Assembly (NCBI GenBank): GCA_026874595.1
Contig: CM049310.1
Location: 70,071,556 to 70,135,555 of the forward strand
DNA length: 64,000 nucleotides
Direction of reading: 5' to 3'
DNA from: Sipunculus nudus
Taxonomy: Eukaryota; Annelida; Sipuncula; Golfingiida; Sipunculidae
The notes under the pieces were generated by a model that made no database searches, had not been told where the DNA came from, and saw only the letters and a list, made by a program, of their open reading frames with translations. A program made the position numbers and the translations under genes. The first letter of the stretch is position 1. The number at the start of each line of letters is the position of its first letter. Below are positions 21,527-34,697 of the stretch, one piece after another.

Positions 21527-23403
21527 CCTTATCACCTTCAAAAGCTATCAAGCTTATTTCAGATTCATTATGTTGTTTGAAAGTACATTTAAAATATGTT
21601 TATCTTAATAAGTTTGCTATGGATAGCTTGGACTGTATCACTGCCATATGAACATTTTTATTGAAAGGATGCTGTTCTTGAAGCACACACATTGACTGCA
21701 ATTCTTATGGATTAATGTTAGAATTTGTGCACGAGTCAAAATGCTTGTGAATGCTCTATGTTGTTTAAATATTTGATGTGTGAGCTAACAAGGTGCTTTT
21801 ATTACATGAAGTTTGTTTTATCCATAATTGTTTTTTGAGATCTTAGGCATTAACATGTATGTTGTGTAAAGCTTTTGATGTGTGATATATTATAAAGTTC
21901 ATTTTGTGTTGTACATTAGATAACAGTCTCTAAAGATATCAAGACATGCACAAATGCCTGTCCTTTATCCATGTTTCTAAAATAAAACAAAATTTTTTTA
22001 TGAGCACCTCAGGAATGTGTATACATTACTTTTCATAATATTTTTAATACCTTAGAACAGTTTTTTTTCTTATAGAGCATAGTACACCAAACTTGAATGT
22101 GTAATAACTTTGACTAGGATTTGCATGTGACTGAGTAAAACTGATATACACTAACCTACACATGTACATATGGGTATGTGCAATCTGTCCACTCTTTTTT
22201 TCTCATTCTGACCTCAGGTCTTTCTCCTGTACATTTATAATCCATTATTTAGTTTACCACTAATACATCTTTATCTTTTGTCTAAGTAACAAGTGAATAC
22301 TTTCTTAGAACACATAAGAAAGATATTATTAATTTTAATTTTGTATTGCAGCTTTTCTGTAACCAAATCAATTTTTCTTTTTTTTTTTCTGTAGAAAATG
22401 TATTTATGCAGAGCGCATTTAGTTTTCATTATATCATTATGTAAGGAAATATATAAAGTTTTACATAACCTTGTATTTGACAGATATTGTGAAAACAGTT
22501 TTTATTCCCCCCCCCCCCCCCCATTCATTATTTCAATGATTGATATCAAATTTTTAATGGAAGGAAGTAGATGCTACCCAACCCCTCTCAGGACATTGAG
22601 AGAACCTCTGTTCCCTCAAGATCATGTGTATATACACACATTCAGTATGTTACCCTCTCATGTATCAAAAAAAAAGAACATTTATTAGGTGGAAGGGTCA
22701 GTTCTTCTAAGTGTTATACTGGTAGGCCCTACATGCATTTATCATTTCCTGGACTATTGAATGATACAGTAACTGCTTCCTTTTTCCTTTTGTTGTCTGA
22801 CAATTACATCCACCCATGAAGGTTGTACTTCTGTAAAATCATTTTATACATTTATATATTCCTAAATCCTAGGCAAAACTATCAGTTAAATGGTGACGGC
22901 ACTATACTATGTATGGCCAGTAATATTGAAGTAGAGGAATGCAGGTATTTTCTCAAACACTTACTGTTGATATGAAATGACTGGAACGTCTGGTGAAGCA
23001 GGTCCTTTGAAGTTTTGAGGATTTTTTTTTTTTTTCAACTTTTTACTGAAGATGTCTTTATATGTATGACCAAGTACATGTATTGCTATACCTTGTATTC
23101 TTGATCCAGTGTATCATTTGGGATAAATGCCTGAATTCAGGTTGGATGTGTTGTATAAAAAATCTTCTTCAAAGGAATACAATATGATACGATCAGATCA
23201 GATAAGCATGCTTATCAATATCATGTTTATACTGGTAAACATTAAATTTAAATGAGATAACTTTAAACTTTAATAGAGATATTGCTGAAAAAAGTCAAAC
23301 GTCTTTATATTATAAAAAAAAGCTTTTGGAGGAGGTATGATCATTGCCAGAGGGGGATAGCACCAGTGTCATGACGTTTTCACACACATACACGCACACA
23401 CAA

Positions 23404-23405
<2 letters not shown>

Positions 23406-23452
<47 letters not shown>
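23406..23452. repeat. (TA)n microsatellite
   Basis: About 23 TA units preceded by CA-rich sequence, between the ankyrin and IER5-like genes. Confidence 0.95.
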
Positions 23453-23455
<3 letters not shown>

Positions 23456-23599
23456 CATATATGAGTTTGCTACAGTTTTCCTTAGGTCAACAAGATGATC
23501 AAAGGACTTGCTGATGTTAGAGATGATTAAAGCACAGCTGCATATATGCTGTCAGCCTGACCTTGCTTTTGTAAATCAATAAATTGTTTTCACTCACGA

Positions 23600-26500
23600 G
23601 TCTTTTTCGTTTTATTTATGCACACGTATGCATGTCTCATGACGTCTGTCCACACCACAAGTCTGCAAAAGTTAGTCATTTATGTGTGTATCAATACTCC
23701 CAGTAGAAAATCCTCCATGTTGCTATCCCGTCATCTGTGGAATAATTTTCACTAATCTAGAAATCTGTTTTCTGAGGCATGCAAGCTTTCGTGATGCCCC
23801 CAAAACTGTGTTTGCATTCACTTATTCGCCCCATCTTATTCCTGGCCAAGTCCATTGGAACATGACTTCATTTCAATTTTGTAAATAATGCTTGATCATG
23901 TTTCTGAATCCGGATCATGTGATCAAAAATCTAATCGTTTCGTGAATAGCCCATTCCCGAAATGCACAGAAAATTTCATGAGATTCAATTCATGACCGTG
24001 AGTTGTGTTAATTGTGAACAGGAACAGGGATGAACGCAAATTTTTTTTAACCCTCCTGGCGAAATATTAACCAGCAATTCTTAGTGAAATTAAAACCACA
24101 GGGTTACTGTAGAATATCCTGAGTTTGCAGTTGCATATATTTGAAAGGGAACTAATTAATCCAAAGCTATATAAAATGAGGCGTATTGTTTTCGTATGTC
24201 CAAGTGGCGGTGCTCCACAAATTTTCCCATAAAAGGTTTGAGAGAGCGCGACATCTAGCGATCATAACCCGAACTATTGCCTGCGACGTATTCTCACTTG
24301 AACGGATCTGTGAAATATAAATACATGTACTCATTTAGTGTGAGAGAGAACTGGCCTCTTTTAAATGATGGCAGTGTTGAATGGTTATATTCTCTGAAGC
24401 AGATAATATTAATTTCCGATGTTAAAGATTTTAATGATGGCCAAAAAATAAATACACAATCTTTTATTGGATCATGCATGTAGTGTCTTTGTGATAAACA
24501 GAATGTGAATAGCATGTGTTCAGGTTCACCCGACGCATCCCTTTAAATAATCACCTTAAATTTAGACAAGAATATGTTTTTTAATCATACAAAACCATTC
24601 ACGGCAAGCATTCATTATAGCGATGTCTTATTTTGTTCCATAGCATCATCCATAAAATAGAGAAAACACCAGATACACTTGAAATGAAAAAAAAAGAAAT
24701 GTCTAAATGCTGGTATTCCGATATCCATTCTGAAAACTACAATGGAATTAACGGTTAATAATACTGATATTGGATATATAAGTTACGGAATATCGTCAAA
24801 CCGTATTACTAATCCTCAAACACTCCACAGTCAAGACTACTATGCGTGATTAGGCTTTTGGGTTCCAGAGGAAATTGAAATTAAATTTAAGCGGCAGTGA
24901 AGTATGATATTGGAATACTCGGCACATAACTAGTTTTACAAGAATTATTGAGTCTTCCTGAATAAAACTGCCTATATATCGCACATATCAACATAAAACG
25001 CGGAAATCAGCTAGGATATATGAGGAGTTTCAATCCGGTATTCACAGGCAGTTTCCAGCTTCCGGATCGGGAGTGAGTGGGTGTTGTATTGTTAATCCGA
25101 GAATTTGCCATGACGTTATGCATCCTGTTGGCTTTCATATTTTCTAAGAGATTAACGTGCATGAGATATCATACAATCATGGGGTAATTGTGCAACTTGA
25201 CGGGAAAGCCTTTGGCCCCCCGCATGTGGACCTGATTATGTATATACTGATTATTATGAACAATTATAATATTTCCTATACATAGGTTACTATGTAGGCA
25301 TTTACATAATTATGTGTTCAGCGCAGCCCATTTTGATGTATCAGATAAAATGCTTAAATGCAGAAAACAAAAAATCAAACATAATCTTACTCAATATATG
25401 AATGGGAATTCCGCACCAATGGGTTCAAATCTCAATATAAGCTATATATACACATGCATAACATATGAATATTATGCCCTTTCATTTACATGTCATTACG
25501 TATATGTTCGTTCAACCATATGAATGTCATTTAATATAATGTCCATGCATATAGGCCTATATAGATAACGGAATTTTTCCGCGTGTTTATGAAACTGGAA
25601 AGTTATATAATGTGTTAGGGCAAAATTTCCTTTATTAATTCAGTTATCTGAGTTATATTTAGAGTAACACATGACTCGTTATGTAGACATTTTCTGTTTA
25701 ATTTTTCCAACGGCTTATATTAAAAGGTAGCATAATGTTAATTATGTGTGTGGAGATAAATAATCAACTAGCACAGACACTATATATGTACGTTTAAATA
25801 TGGAATACCTATATATTATTTACATGCAAAATTACATGCATGTATGTCACATTTTGATTTGCTTTGATGTAACACATATTATCATAAAAAAAAAAATGAT
25901 GATGATATATATATATATACCTATTATAAACCTTTTAATTCCTCCTTTCCTGCATAAATATATATATAAATGGGCAAATAAAGCTGGCTAGGTCTAAAGA
26001 TGTGTTGTTGTTGTGATATTCAATAATTTTAAATGGTCATGGGCTGTCCTTGCATATATCGTCTAAAGCTGTCAATGTAGCCTACATATGCAATTTTTCA
26101 TTCATAAACAGCGATTCTCAGGGGCTGTGCCCTGACAACAAACGTGAATTGAATGTTTCCTTATCGCGTGACCTGGATGTCGATTTCAGGGAAGGTCCTC
26201 ATAAACTGCGTGGTTATAACAGCTGAGATGATTATCATTATTAGGATGGTTTAACCTCATGCATACCCCTCATCTATATCAAAATAGGTGGTTTCAGCTG
26301 TTGTTACTAAGCACTTATTGTACCAGCCGATTTGTGTATTACAGGACTCAATTGGTGACATGCACTCCATGCACACTGCATGGTTGGCCTTGTGATCTAG
26401 TTGGCTTCCAAAACACGGCACGCCCACATGACATTGTGTGCGGAAGCCGTGGTAACGGACATCATGAATAGGCGTGAGGATATAATTAAGAAGTACTGTC

Positions 26501-26990
26501 CCATTTCCCGAACAAAGTTTTTAATATCAGTTTATACCACAAATTTAAGGGATAACTTACTTTCGTTATATAGCTTAGAGTTAATGTGGGCCCATAAGAC
26601 ACAATTAAAGGCCTATATATCTATATATACATATGATTAGGGTCTACATAAAATACCGATGTTAATTAGGGCCCACAGTTAAATGATCCTAAATATAGGC
26701 CCCACCAAGTGCGCGTACGTTTTTGCATGTGTAAAGCACAAAAAAAAAAAGAAAAAAAGGAGGTTGGTTCTGAGGCAGGCTGTGTTTTCAATAATTTATG
26801 CGGAAGTGTGGGGTGTCAACATTGGTGCAAATGGTTATAATACTGGTGTATCAGTGAAACGTGCTATCTATACTTGAGAAAAACAAAAACCATTTTGTCT
26901 GTAGCAATATATGTTATCGGGAATGATTAAAATATGGACATCTCAATCAAGGATACTCTTGCAATGGGTGTCAGTCTAAATAGTGTGAGG

Positions 26991-27057
<67 letters not shown>

Positions 27058-27990
27058 TACCACAAAGTGATTTGACTGATTCCAACTCCTGAAGAAAAAG
27101 GCGGATGCATGGAACGCATCGACCATGGAATTTCTGGGAACGGAAATAAACAATGAAGACTTTGTACATTGATGACTGCTTACATACGCACTTTCCTGGT
27201 CCTGTACATTTATTTCATGGTATTTCCATTTGTATCCGCTTTTATCATGAATCCATCACTCTCAATCGTCTATATTTTGTGTGTGAAGGTTCGTGTGTCT
27301 GAATATACACCAGTCAGCTTAAATATAATTATGATCAATCGCAACACAACAGAATTTAGCTTTATTCAACAGTAATTGAAAGAAATGTTTGAATGAACAG
27401 ATAATCGTGATTACCCCCATGCATAATATAAATTTAGATGACAGTTGGTCATGCAGTCTCAACCAAAATCGACTGAAGTGACTACTTCAACGTACGTCAG
27501 GTCCCATGACAAACAGCTATATACATACGTATATATGCATGATCCTCATTTATTATATTAATCAAGGTAAAGCAGACAAAACTGATGATTCGAACAATAA
27601 AATTGGAGGAACTGTTTATAAACTGGGGTTTCATTTGATTACAAGTAATTTTAAATGGATTAAATTACCAATATACATGTGCACATGAACATCTAGGCCT
27701 ATATATAATTTTGATTATCAGAGGATTCCGCCGCAATTAGGTTGTTTCATGAGGAATAAAATTTCCAAAATTAAGTAAGTTTTCGGGTACTAATTCTGAA
27801 ACAGGTTAATTTAGATTTAGGCCTACAAATGTTTTGTTTGTGTGGTTCATTCATGAAATTGTTACATGAAACACACCAAAACAAAAACACGATCAACTGG
27901 CGAGCCGCCAGGTCTGTGTACAGTTTATTAAGTCTATCACTAACTTTACAAGTATCTGATTAGTATATAAGTATGCTTTGAAGCCCACTC
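23600..27990. other. Intergenic region between ankyrin and IER5-like genes
   Basis: AT-rich and comparatively low in recognisable repeats. No convincing exon or known element was seen. It could hold distal regulatory sequence for the IER5-like gene, but nothing in it shows this directly. Confidence 0.4.
26993..27047. repeat. (TA)n microsatellite
   Basis: About 27 TA units followed by a short CA run. Confidence 0.95.
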
Positions 27991-28097
27991 TCTGTAATTC
28001 TTAGTAACACTGCTTCCGGCTGTTCCAAAACTCAAGCTGGAATTCTGATGAAACCAGCACATGGAACCCGGTAGGCCACAGGGAGGTGATCGTGTAT

Positions 28098-28103
28098 CAC
28101 GTG
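28098..28103. promoter_or_regulatory. E-box CACGTG
   Basis: A palindromic bHLH site about 620 bp upstream of the IER5-like ATG. A single match of this length can occur by chance. Confidence 0.3.
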
Positions 28104-28407
28104 GCAAATGTTTACGTGGAAGCCAGCTCCGTGACTAGGAAATCCCCGGCCCCCCGGCCAGCCTGCATTACCAAACATGGTAGACTGTGTGTCCTGGTAT
28201 TTGGCCTGATCTTTCCGCCTCGCGGTGAGCTTCGTGATCACACAAAAACATACCAAAGTCTACGTCATATTGGGCCAGCGTACAACTCATGGACTTCCCG
28301 CATGCTCAGACTCACACTGTATGACTGTGAATGATTCATCCCCATAGTAACCGGGATATGTTGCCCTTTGTTTGGGTGGGCCACAATACAAGCGGCAAAT
28401 TAGGGCA

Positions 28408-28415
28408 TGACGTCA
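28408..28415. promoter_or_regulatory. Palindromic CRE (TGACGTCA)
   Basis: A perfect CREB/ATF octamer 313 bp upstream of the ATG. CRE-driven induction is classical for immediate early genes, and position and context fit the IER5-like gene. Confidence 0.65.
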
Positions 28416-28429
28416 TGAGCACGCTGTCC

Positions 28430-28539
28430 ATTGGTCCGTTTCGAAAATCTAGGTCGGGCACCTGCCAATTATGCGCACCCCCGGTCACACGGGCCGCTTG
28501 AGAAGCTCATGATTGGACGAGGCGTCGCTTCCTACGTCA
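28430..28539. promoter_or_regulatory. CCAAT boxes and CRE half-site cluster
   Basis: ATTGG (inverted CCAAT) at 28430-28434 and 28512-28516, CCAAT at 28465-28469 and TACGTCA at 28533-28539. NF-Y sites next to CREs are a common promoter arrangement. Binding is inferred. Confidence 0.45.
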
Positions 28540-28702
28540 TGGAATTTCGAATCACTACACATAAACGGTCATCAATGCTATTACGTATCACTTGAGCAGT
28601 ATCCACCGTACTACACGGAGCGAGAATCTTTAGCTCCAGACGCCAGTGGATACAAATTATACAATTGTTTTACACCTATCACCGGATATTTATAACTTTT
28701 AA

Positions 28703-29539
<837 letters not shown>

Positions 29540-30027
29540 TGTGCCAAGGTTAATTAAAAGGGAGCCAGGCTACATTCCAGATAGCGAGCCGTGGGCGACA
29601 AGGGAAGCGGGACGCGTCATGTCAGGGCGTGTCCATTGTTGTGGGTTTATGACGCACACCACTGCCTTTCCACGCGCGACGGCTCTTTGTCACCAGAATA
29701 AACAAAGCAACGGCCAACGAGTGCGGGATCTTTAACAGGGGTGCCCACGTACCGAAATGTCCCGGACATTAAAACACGGCTGATGTAAACAACACGAGGA
29801 TTTGCTTCTCAAGATTCAACTGCAGAATTTGCTGTTTAGAGTGAAAAGGTCACTTGGTGCTATATGCGGGAAGACGAACTGTGTTGCCACGATGTCTGGA
29901 ACATCACCTGGCTATGTTGCCAGGTGGCGGGAAATTTGATCATATTGACACCACTCATAATGACTTGGTTTAAATTGCCATTATTCATCATCACAACAAT
30001 GGAAAAACATTTATTCCATAATGGAAC

Positions 30028-30040
30028 TTATTTATTTATT
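30028..30040 (+). promoter_or_regulatory. AU-rich mRNA decay element
   Basis: TTATTTATTTATT contains two overlapping UUAUUUAUU nonamers, the class II ARE consensus bound by TTP/HuR-type proteins. AREs are typical of immediate early mRNAs. Its place 215 nt before a poly(A) signal supports function. Confidence 0.6.
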
Positions 30041-30254
30041 CAAAACATTAGACCATGAAACGCATGATGACATGTTACTAGTTGCGGATGTGTGATAGAC
30101 TGGGAGCATTATTTATCATATTTAAATGGCGAATATCAGCGTTAATCAGATGCCATATCTTGTCCAACTGTACAACTGAGATGTTCAGCAGATTTATTTC
30201 AATAGCATCACATTCATACAGATAGCATGATCATTGCCCATGTGTTCTCATAGA

Positions 30255-30260
30255 AATAAA
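30255..30260 (+). terminator. Distal poly(A) signal, IER5-like gene
   Basis: AATAAA follows the AU-rich element. A proximal AATAAA at 29697-29702 would produce a mRNA lacking the ARE. Confidence 0.5.
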
Positions 30261-30267
30261 ACAACAT

Positions 30268-30449
30268 TTAGGATTTTAATCTTGGAGTAATATTTGTGAT
30301 TTCAACTTGTCGTGTGTGTGTGGATTTTATTGCTGAGTTGTGGAGTACCTGCAATATCCTTGACCCATGGAGAATTAGTTTTAGGTCTGTCATGCCATAA
30401 GTCCTTTTTAATTGTAATTTAGATGCATTAAATACTATATCTTTGATTA
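30268..30449 (-). CDS. Candidate last exon of a hidden minus-strand gene
   Basis: The acceptor gtatttttccattag leads into a frame reading IKDIVFNASKLQLKRTYG and on to a stop at 30268. A GTACTC donor at 30348 is an alternative exon end. It is phase-compatible with the exon at 31901-31738. It would lie tail-to-tail with the IER5-like 3' UTR. Family not recognised; chance cannot be excluded in AT-rich DNA. Confidence 0.22.
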
Positions 30450-31737
30450 CTAATGGAAAAATACTCGGGATCCTACCAGTCATATTTTCTCATCCAAAAG
30501 TAGTTTCTGTAACTGTTATTTTTATAGGAGCAATGTGAACTATATAATATAAGTTCTGATAATGTATTGGCAATATGAAAACACTGGAATGTCAAAGTAA
30601 TGCAAGTACCAATGTCGGATAAGCAAAATTTATAAGGACACTATTCAGGTTTTGGAAAAAAATAATGAAATTTAATTCGTATCGAGTTATGCTGTAAAAA
30701 AAAAGAAATCTTGTTTGCTCATCTGATCCTAGTACAGGATAGTGTAATATCCAGTTCATATAATAAGGGAACTTAATTAAATAACAATTGAGAGGGAAAT
30801 TAACCCAAAGTAAAGAAAATATGAAAGGTTCATTAGCTTAGAAATAGAAATTATAAATTAATATGAAAGATCATTTGTTTGGAAGTGGAATTTAGTATAA
30901 ATGAATTTCTACGAAAAACCCCCAGTGAATTATACACATGAACTCAAGGCCATTGCAAGTCCTATTTTGTTGATCAAAATACCTTCAATAGATAAGGTCC
31001 CGAGTGTTAGAGCGAGTACATGATCGCCTGAGGATGTATGGATTCCAGTAGAGTGAGATGATTAGCCTGCTGTTGTGAGTGACCAGTTGGAATGTGACCC
31101 ACAAAGCTGCTCCGTGACCTTGGCATAATGTATGCAGACTGATGGGACCAGGTTTAATTCTGTGTCGGATTGTTTGTTGTGTTGAAAGGGACACACGTGT
31201 ATGGAATGTATGGATTATTGTCTGACAAGCTTGGAGTGCTTGCATTTCATACACTTGTGCTATCATTATAACACCAGTTGCTCAGCATTGATAATCTGCT
31301 AAAATGTACAAAATTAAGTATTACACAGATGGAAAATTAAAAAAGGGGATATATTTAATTTTTTAAATGAGAAAAGCGGAAATTGTCATCCCACTTTTGC
31401 AATTGTAAGAAAAAAAACAACCGCCTCCAAAGTAATCAATGTTTATTAATATTACTCAATGAGGGGCCTGGACAGACAAGTGGTAAATGCTCATCACTTA
31501 TTGCTGGCAACACGGGTTTGATTCCTGCATTACTATGAGATTTGGTTATAATGCTCGTCTAAGATCATTGGTTTTCCCTGGGACCTGTTGCCTGCACATA
31601 ACACGGGCTACCTATACCGTCCAAGCCATGGAGATTGCCTCGAAATACAGTCAATGCAAAATAATAAAGGTTTATAATATTACTCATAATTTCATCTCCA
31701 TTATCTTTTGACTTTTTTGTCAGTAATCGGGCCTTAC

Positions 31738-31901
31738 TAAATTTTCTGCATATTCCCATTTGGTGAACGATTTCCTGGCTCTGATAATATAGGAAGCCTT
31801 TATATAAAATAGACTGTAGGCGGGTCTTTAACATTTTAAAGGAAGTGTCATATTTGTCCAAATGATATCCCTGACAGGAAAGTTTACCAGAATTATTTGC
31901 C
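31738..31901 (-). CDS. Candidate exon of a hidden minus-strand gene (164 nt)
   Basis: Strong acceptor (gtttatttctacag) and donor (TTTA/gtaagg). The open frame reads ANNSGKLSCQGYHLDKYDTS and continues to MGICRKF, phase 2 to phase 1. It sits in one of the longer non-repetitive frames of the right half. It could instead be a dispersed repeat. Confidence 0.25.
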
Positions 31902-32520
31902 CTGTAGAAATAAACAGTTAACAAAGTTAGTAATTACCAGAAGTCTTGCCCTGGAGAAGTGTACAGTTAAATAAAGTGAGTAGTGCCTTCACAAACCTTA
32001 ACCTTGGTTCGTAATTTTCTTTCAGTGAGAAGGGAATCTATACCATAAATTGCCTGTAATTTGTGTGCATCCAAACAGAAGTAATCAATAAACAAAGTTT
32101 AAACATGTTTACTGCTTAACATGCCAGGAAACATGAAAAACCATAATTTTGAACACATTTTGTTTCCAGCACTGTGATTACTGGTTTTTGTAGGGAAAGT
32201 GTAAATTTATGAAGGGTAAGTAAAACCCATATTATAGTTTTCCAACAGGTCAAGTATGTTTCCATAGTGTTTGCTGAACCCTGATTGATCTATCAGAACC
32301 CGGCTGCAGGGGCTCTATAAACAGAGTAAACCTTGTGAATGACTTTTAAAATATACCTATAGACATAACATAAAACAAGCGGATGTATACATGTACACCT
32401 ATGTACCCTGGCAGGTGCATCTTTACAAATAGCTCAGCATCTCAGTTATTATATGTCTGGTCCGGAGGCAGGTGCAACTCAAAACCATCAGTTATATATC
32501 AAACCTGACACTGATCATAC

Positions 32521-32558
32521 CATATTTTTATTGAGGCATATTTAAAAATAGGCTCAGT
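32521..32558 (-). CDS. Candidate 38-nt exon
   Basis: The acceptor gtgttttcttag is followed by a frame TEPIFKYASIKI and donor gtatga. Phase 0 to 2, exactly what is needed between the candidates at 34697-34597 and 31901-31738. Very short, so weak alone. Confidence 0.18.
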
Positions 32559-34596
32559 CTAAGAAAACACCTCCATGTGTCTGGCCGTCTGTCTACACAG
32601 TGTTTGGTGTTTCATAATGGCTGGCTAACAGGTTGAGTGCTCACAGTGCAAAGGCCTGTAGACACTGCCTTGGCATTTATGTGCAATAAGTTAGAATCTG
32701 TGAAGTGGTTTATTTACCTGAATTTGTTATTTAATTGTATGCTAGACAAATCTGTATTTCAGTGCATTCCAATGAAAATCTGGAAAAAGTTGTATTTCCA
32801 CAGAATTGTTCAGATTACACAATATGGAATACGTCCAATAGGCATATGAAGATGACTTGCATAATGTCAGGATATACTTAGTTGACCGTACACAAACTGG
32901 AATTTGATTAAAAATTATCTTAGGGAAAATGTACATACTCTGAGGAGTAAAGTTATTTTTCTTGTATGAAATACTAGTTACTCTTTAAACAGGTCTTACA
33001 GATGTGACATGGTTTCATGATCAGATGTTTCTTCCAGCACATCAATCTAATATTATGAACATGCACCTATAGTGGTCTAGAATCTTATGTGTGTGATATA
33101 TTTTGGTTTGATTATATAATTATTCAATTCTCAACCAGTGACATGGGGGTATCAAAGGTCAAGTATTATCATGGGGTATCAGAGGTTGGCATGAATTCAA
33201 ACAAAAATCTCTTACATTAAGTGACACATAATTAACTTTGTGCTCAGACATTATTTGATAGCAAACAAATATTATTTAATACATATCATTCCTGACTAGT
33301 ATAACCAAGGTAACAGGATCAAAGGTCAAGGGTCACAGACTAGCTTCAACAGGTTGGGTATAATTAGTCTGAATGCTCTAGCTCACCTTGACTCCGGGCA
33401 AGGTTGGAGTTACTAACTTTGTTCTTAGTATTAACTTGGTTCTGACAGGAGGTACAAACCTTGTTTAATTCAGATTGTTGACCAGTAATCAGCAAGTATG
33501 ATTGATTGATTTGTCTCACTGAATATGAAGTTGCAGATTTGACAGCTGGTATCTTATTTAGGATACTGCTGGCTTAAACAAAGTCACAGAATTAGTAAAA
33601 AAAAAACATGTTTAATTTTCTCTCATTACTTGTGTGCACTAAAAACCAGATTCACAGGCAAAAATTACCTTAGTTACCAAACTGCCTTTTGGAATGGTAA
33701 ATGTGAAATAGTTTCATTATTATACATTGATCTTACTAAAAGACGGAATCATTATCATGCAAAGTCTTAACATAAATATAAGAATATAACATTATTAGAT
33801 TATAGACAACTTTTGATTAATTGACGTAAACATAACAAGTTGTAGCAGGCTGACCGGAGTACTGTTTCACTTGCAATGATTCAACATGTACTGATTAATT
33901 TTATGCATAGTTCAGGCATTGTATGAGATAAAAGTTTGAATCAAAATGTACCCAACTATGTGTTTGGTGGTTTCATAGGCATTCAACGGTCACTCAACTG
34001 TTACATGTGGTTTTCAACTTGAATACATTCTGCAGTGCAGATAATGCCAGATGTACCTCTGGCAAGGCTGGGGTCTGCCATACAGAGTGGTTTATCCAGG
34101 TCCACACTGACATATATTTTACGGGGTATAGTGTGTCGGGCAAACTAACTGGCAAATTAACAAACAGATTTGAAACTGTAACCTCCTTGGCTGAGATTAT
34201 AAATTAATCAATTAAAAAATAAAGTTCTTTCAGTTCTCTCACTCATCCCAAGAATATTCCAGATGAATTAATGAAAAATCAAGGTTACCCTAATGACAGC
34301 ACTCACATACTGATAGTCCTAAGTCATATACACATTTAGATGTGTTGTGAAATATACAAGGAACTTTGTTACCTGAGGTACTGGGACAGTGTGATTTCAT
34401 AATCACAGACAAAGGATTACCAGAACAGTTTAAAACAAAACAAAAAGGCAGCGGAGCTATTTACCATTTATTGGAAAAAGGTAAATAGTTGTAAATAAAG
34501 CCAAACACTGGTAAACACAGACAGTGTACTAAATGGTGACCAAGTGATGCATACCAAAAACATGAACACACCTGCATGATTACAGGTCACCCATAC

Positions 34597-34697
34597 TTTA
34601 TAAATAAACTCTTTGTTCAGGGTGGCCCCTTGTGCACTGGTATTTCTAGTCTTTGGCAGGGAGCCAACAGATATCCTCTCTGACTGGCAGCTAGACA
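34597..34697 (-). CDS. Candidate exon of a hidden minus-strand gene (101 nt)
   Basis: The acceptor aaggatttccag and donor AAA/gtatgg bound a frame reading SSCQSERISVGSLPKTRNTS then AQGATLNKEFIYK, phase 1 to 0. Codon use looks coding-like. A further candidate at 36693-36618 (phase 0 to 1) could precede it. Confidence 0.25.

Larger units (their letters stand above)
29540..30260 (+). other. Likely 3' UTR of the IER5-like gene
   Basis: After the stop there is CpG-rich sequence to about 29760, then AT-rich sequence. AATAAA occurs at 29697-29702 and 30255-30260. The AU-rich element at 30028-30040 lies before the distal signal, so a roughly 730-nt UTR is the more informative form. Confidence 0.55.

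Noticed and set aside
28687-28694. TATTTATA as the TATA box of the IER5-like gene
   Set aside because: Only 27 nt from the ATG; transcription would start at or after the start codon region.
32753-32882. Plus-strand frame after a good acceptor (HSNENLEKVVFPQNCSDYT)
   Set aside because: No donor before the stop, no upstream exon found; overlaps an opposite-strand frame.
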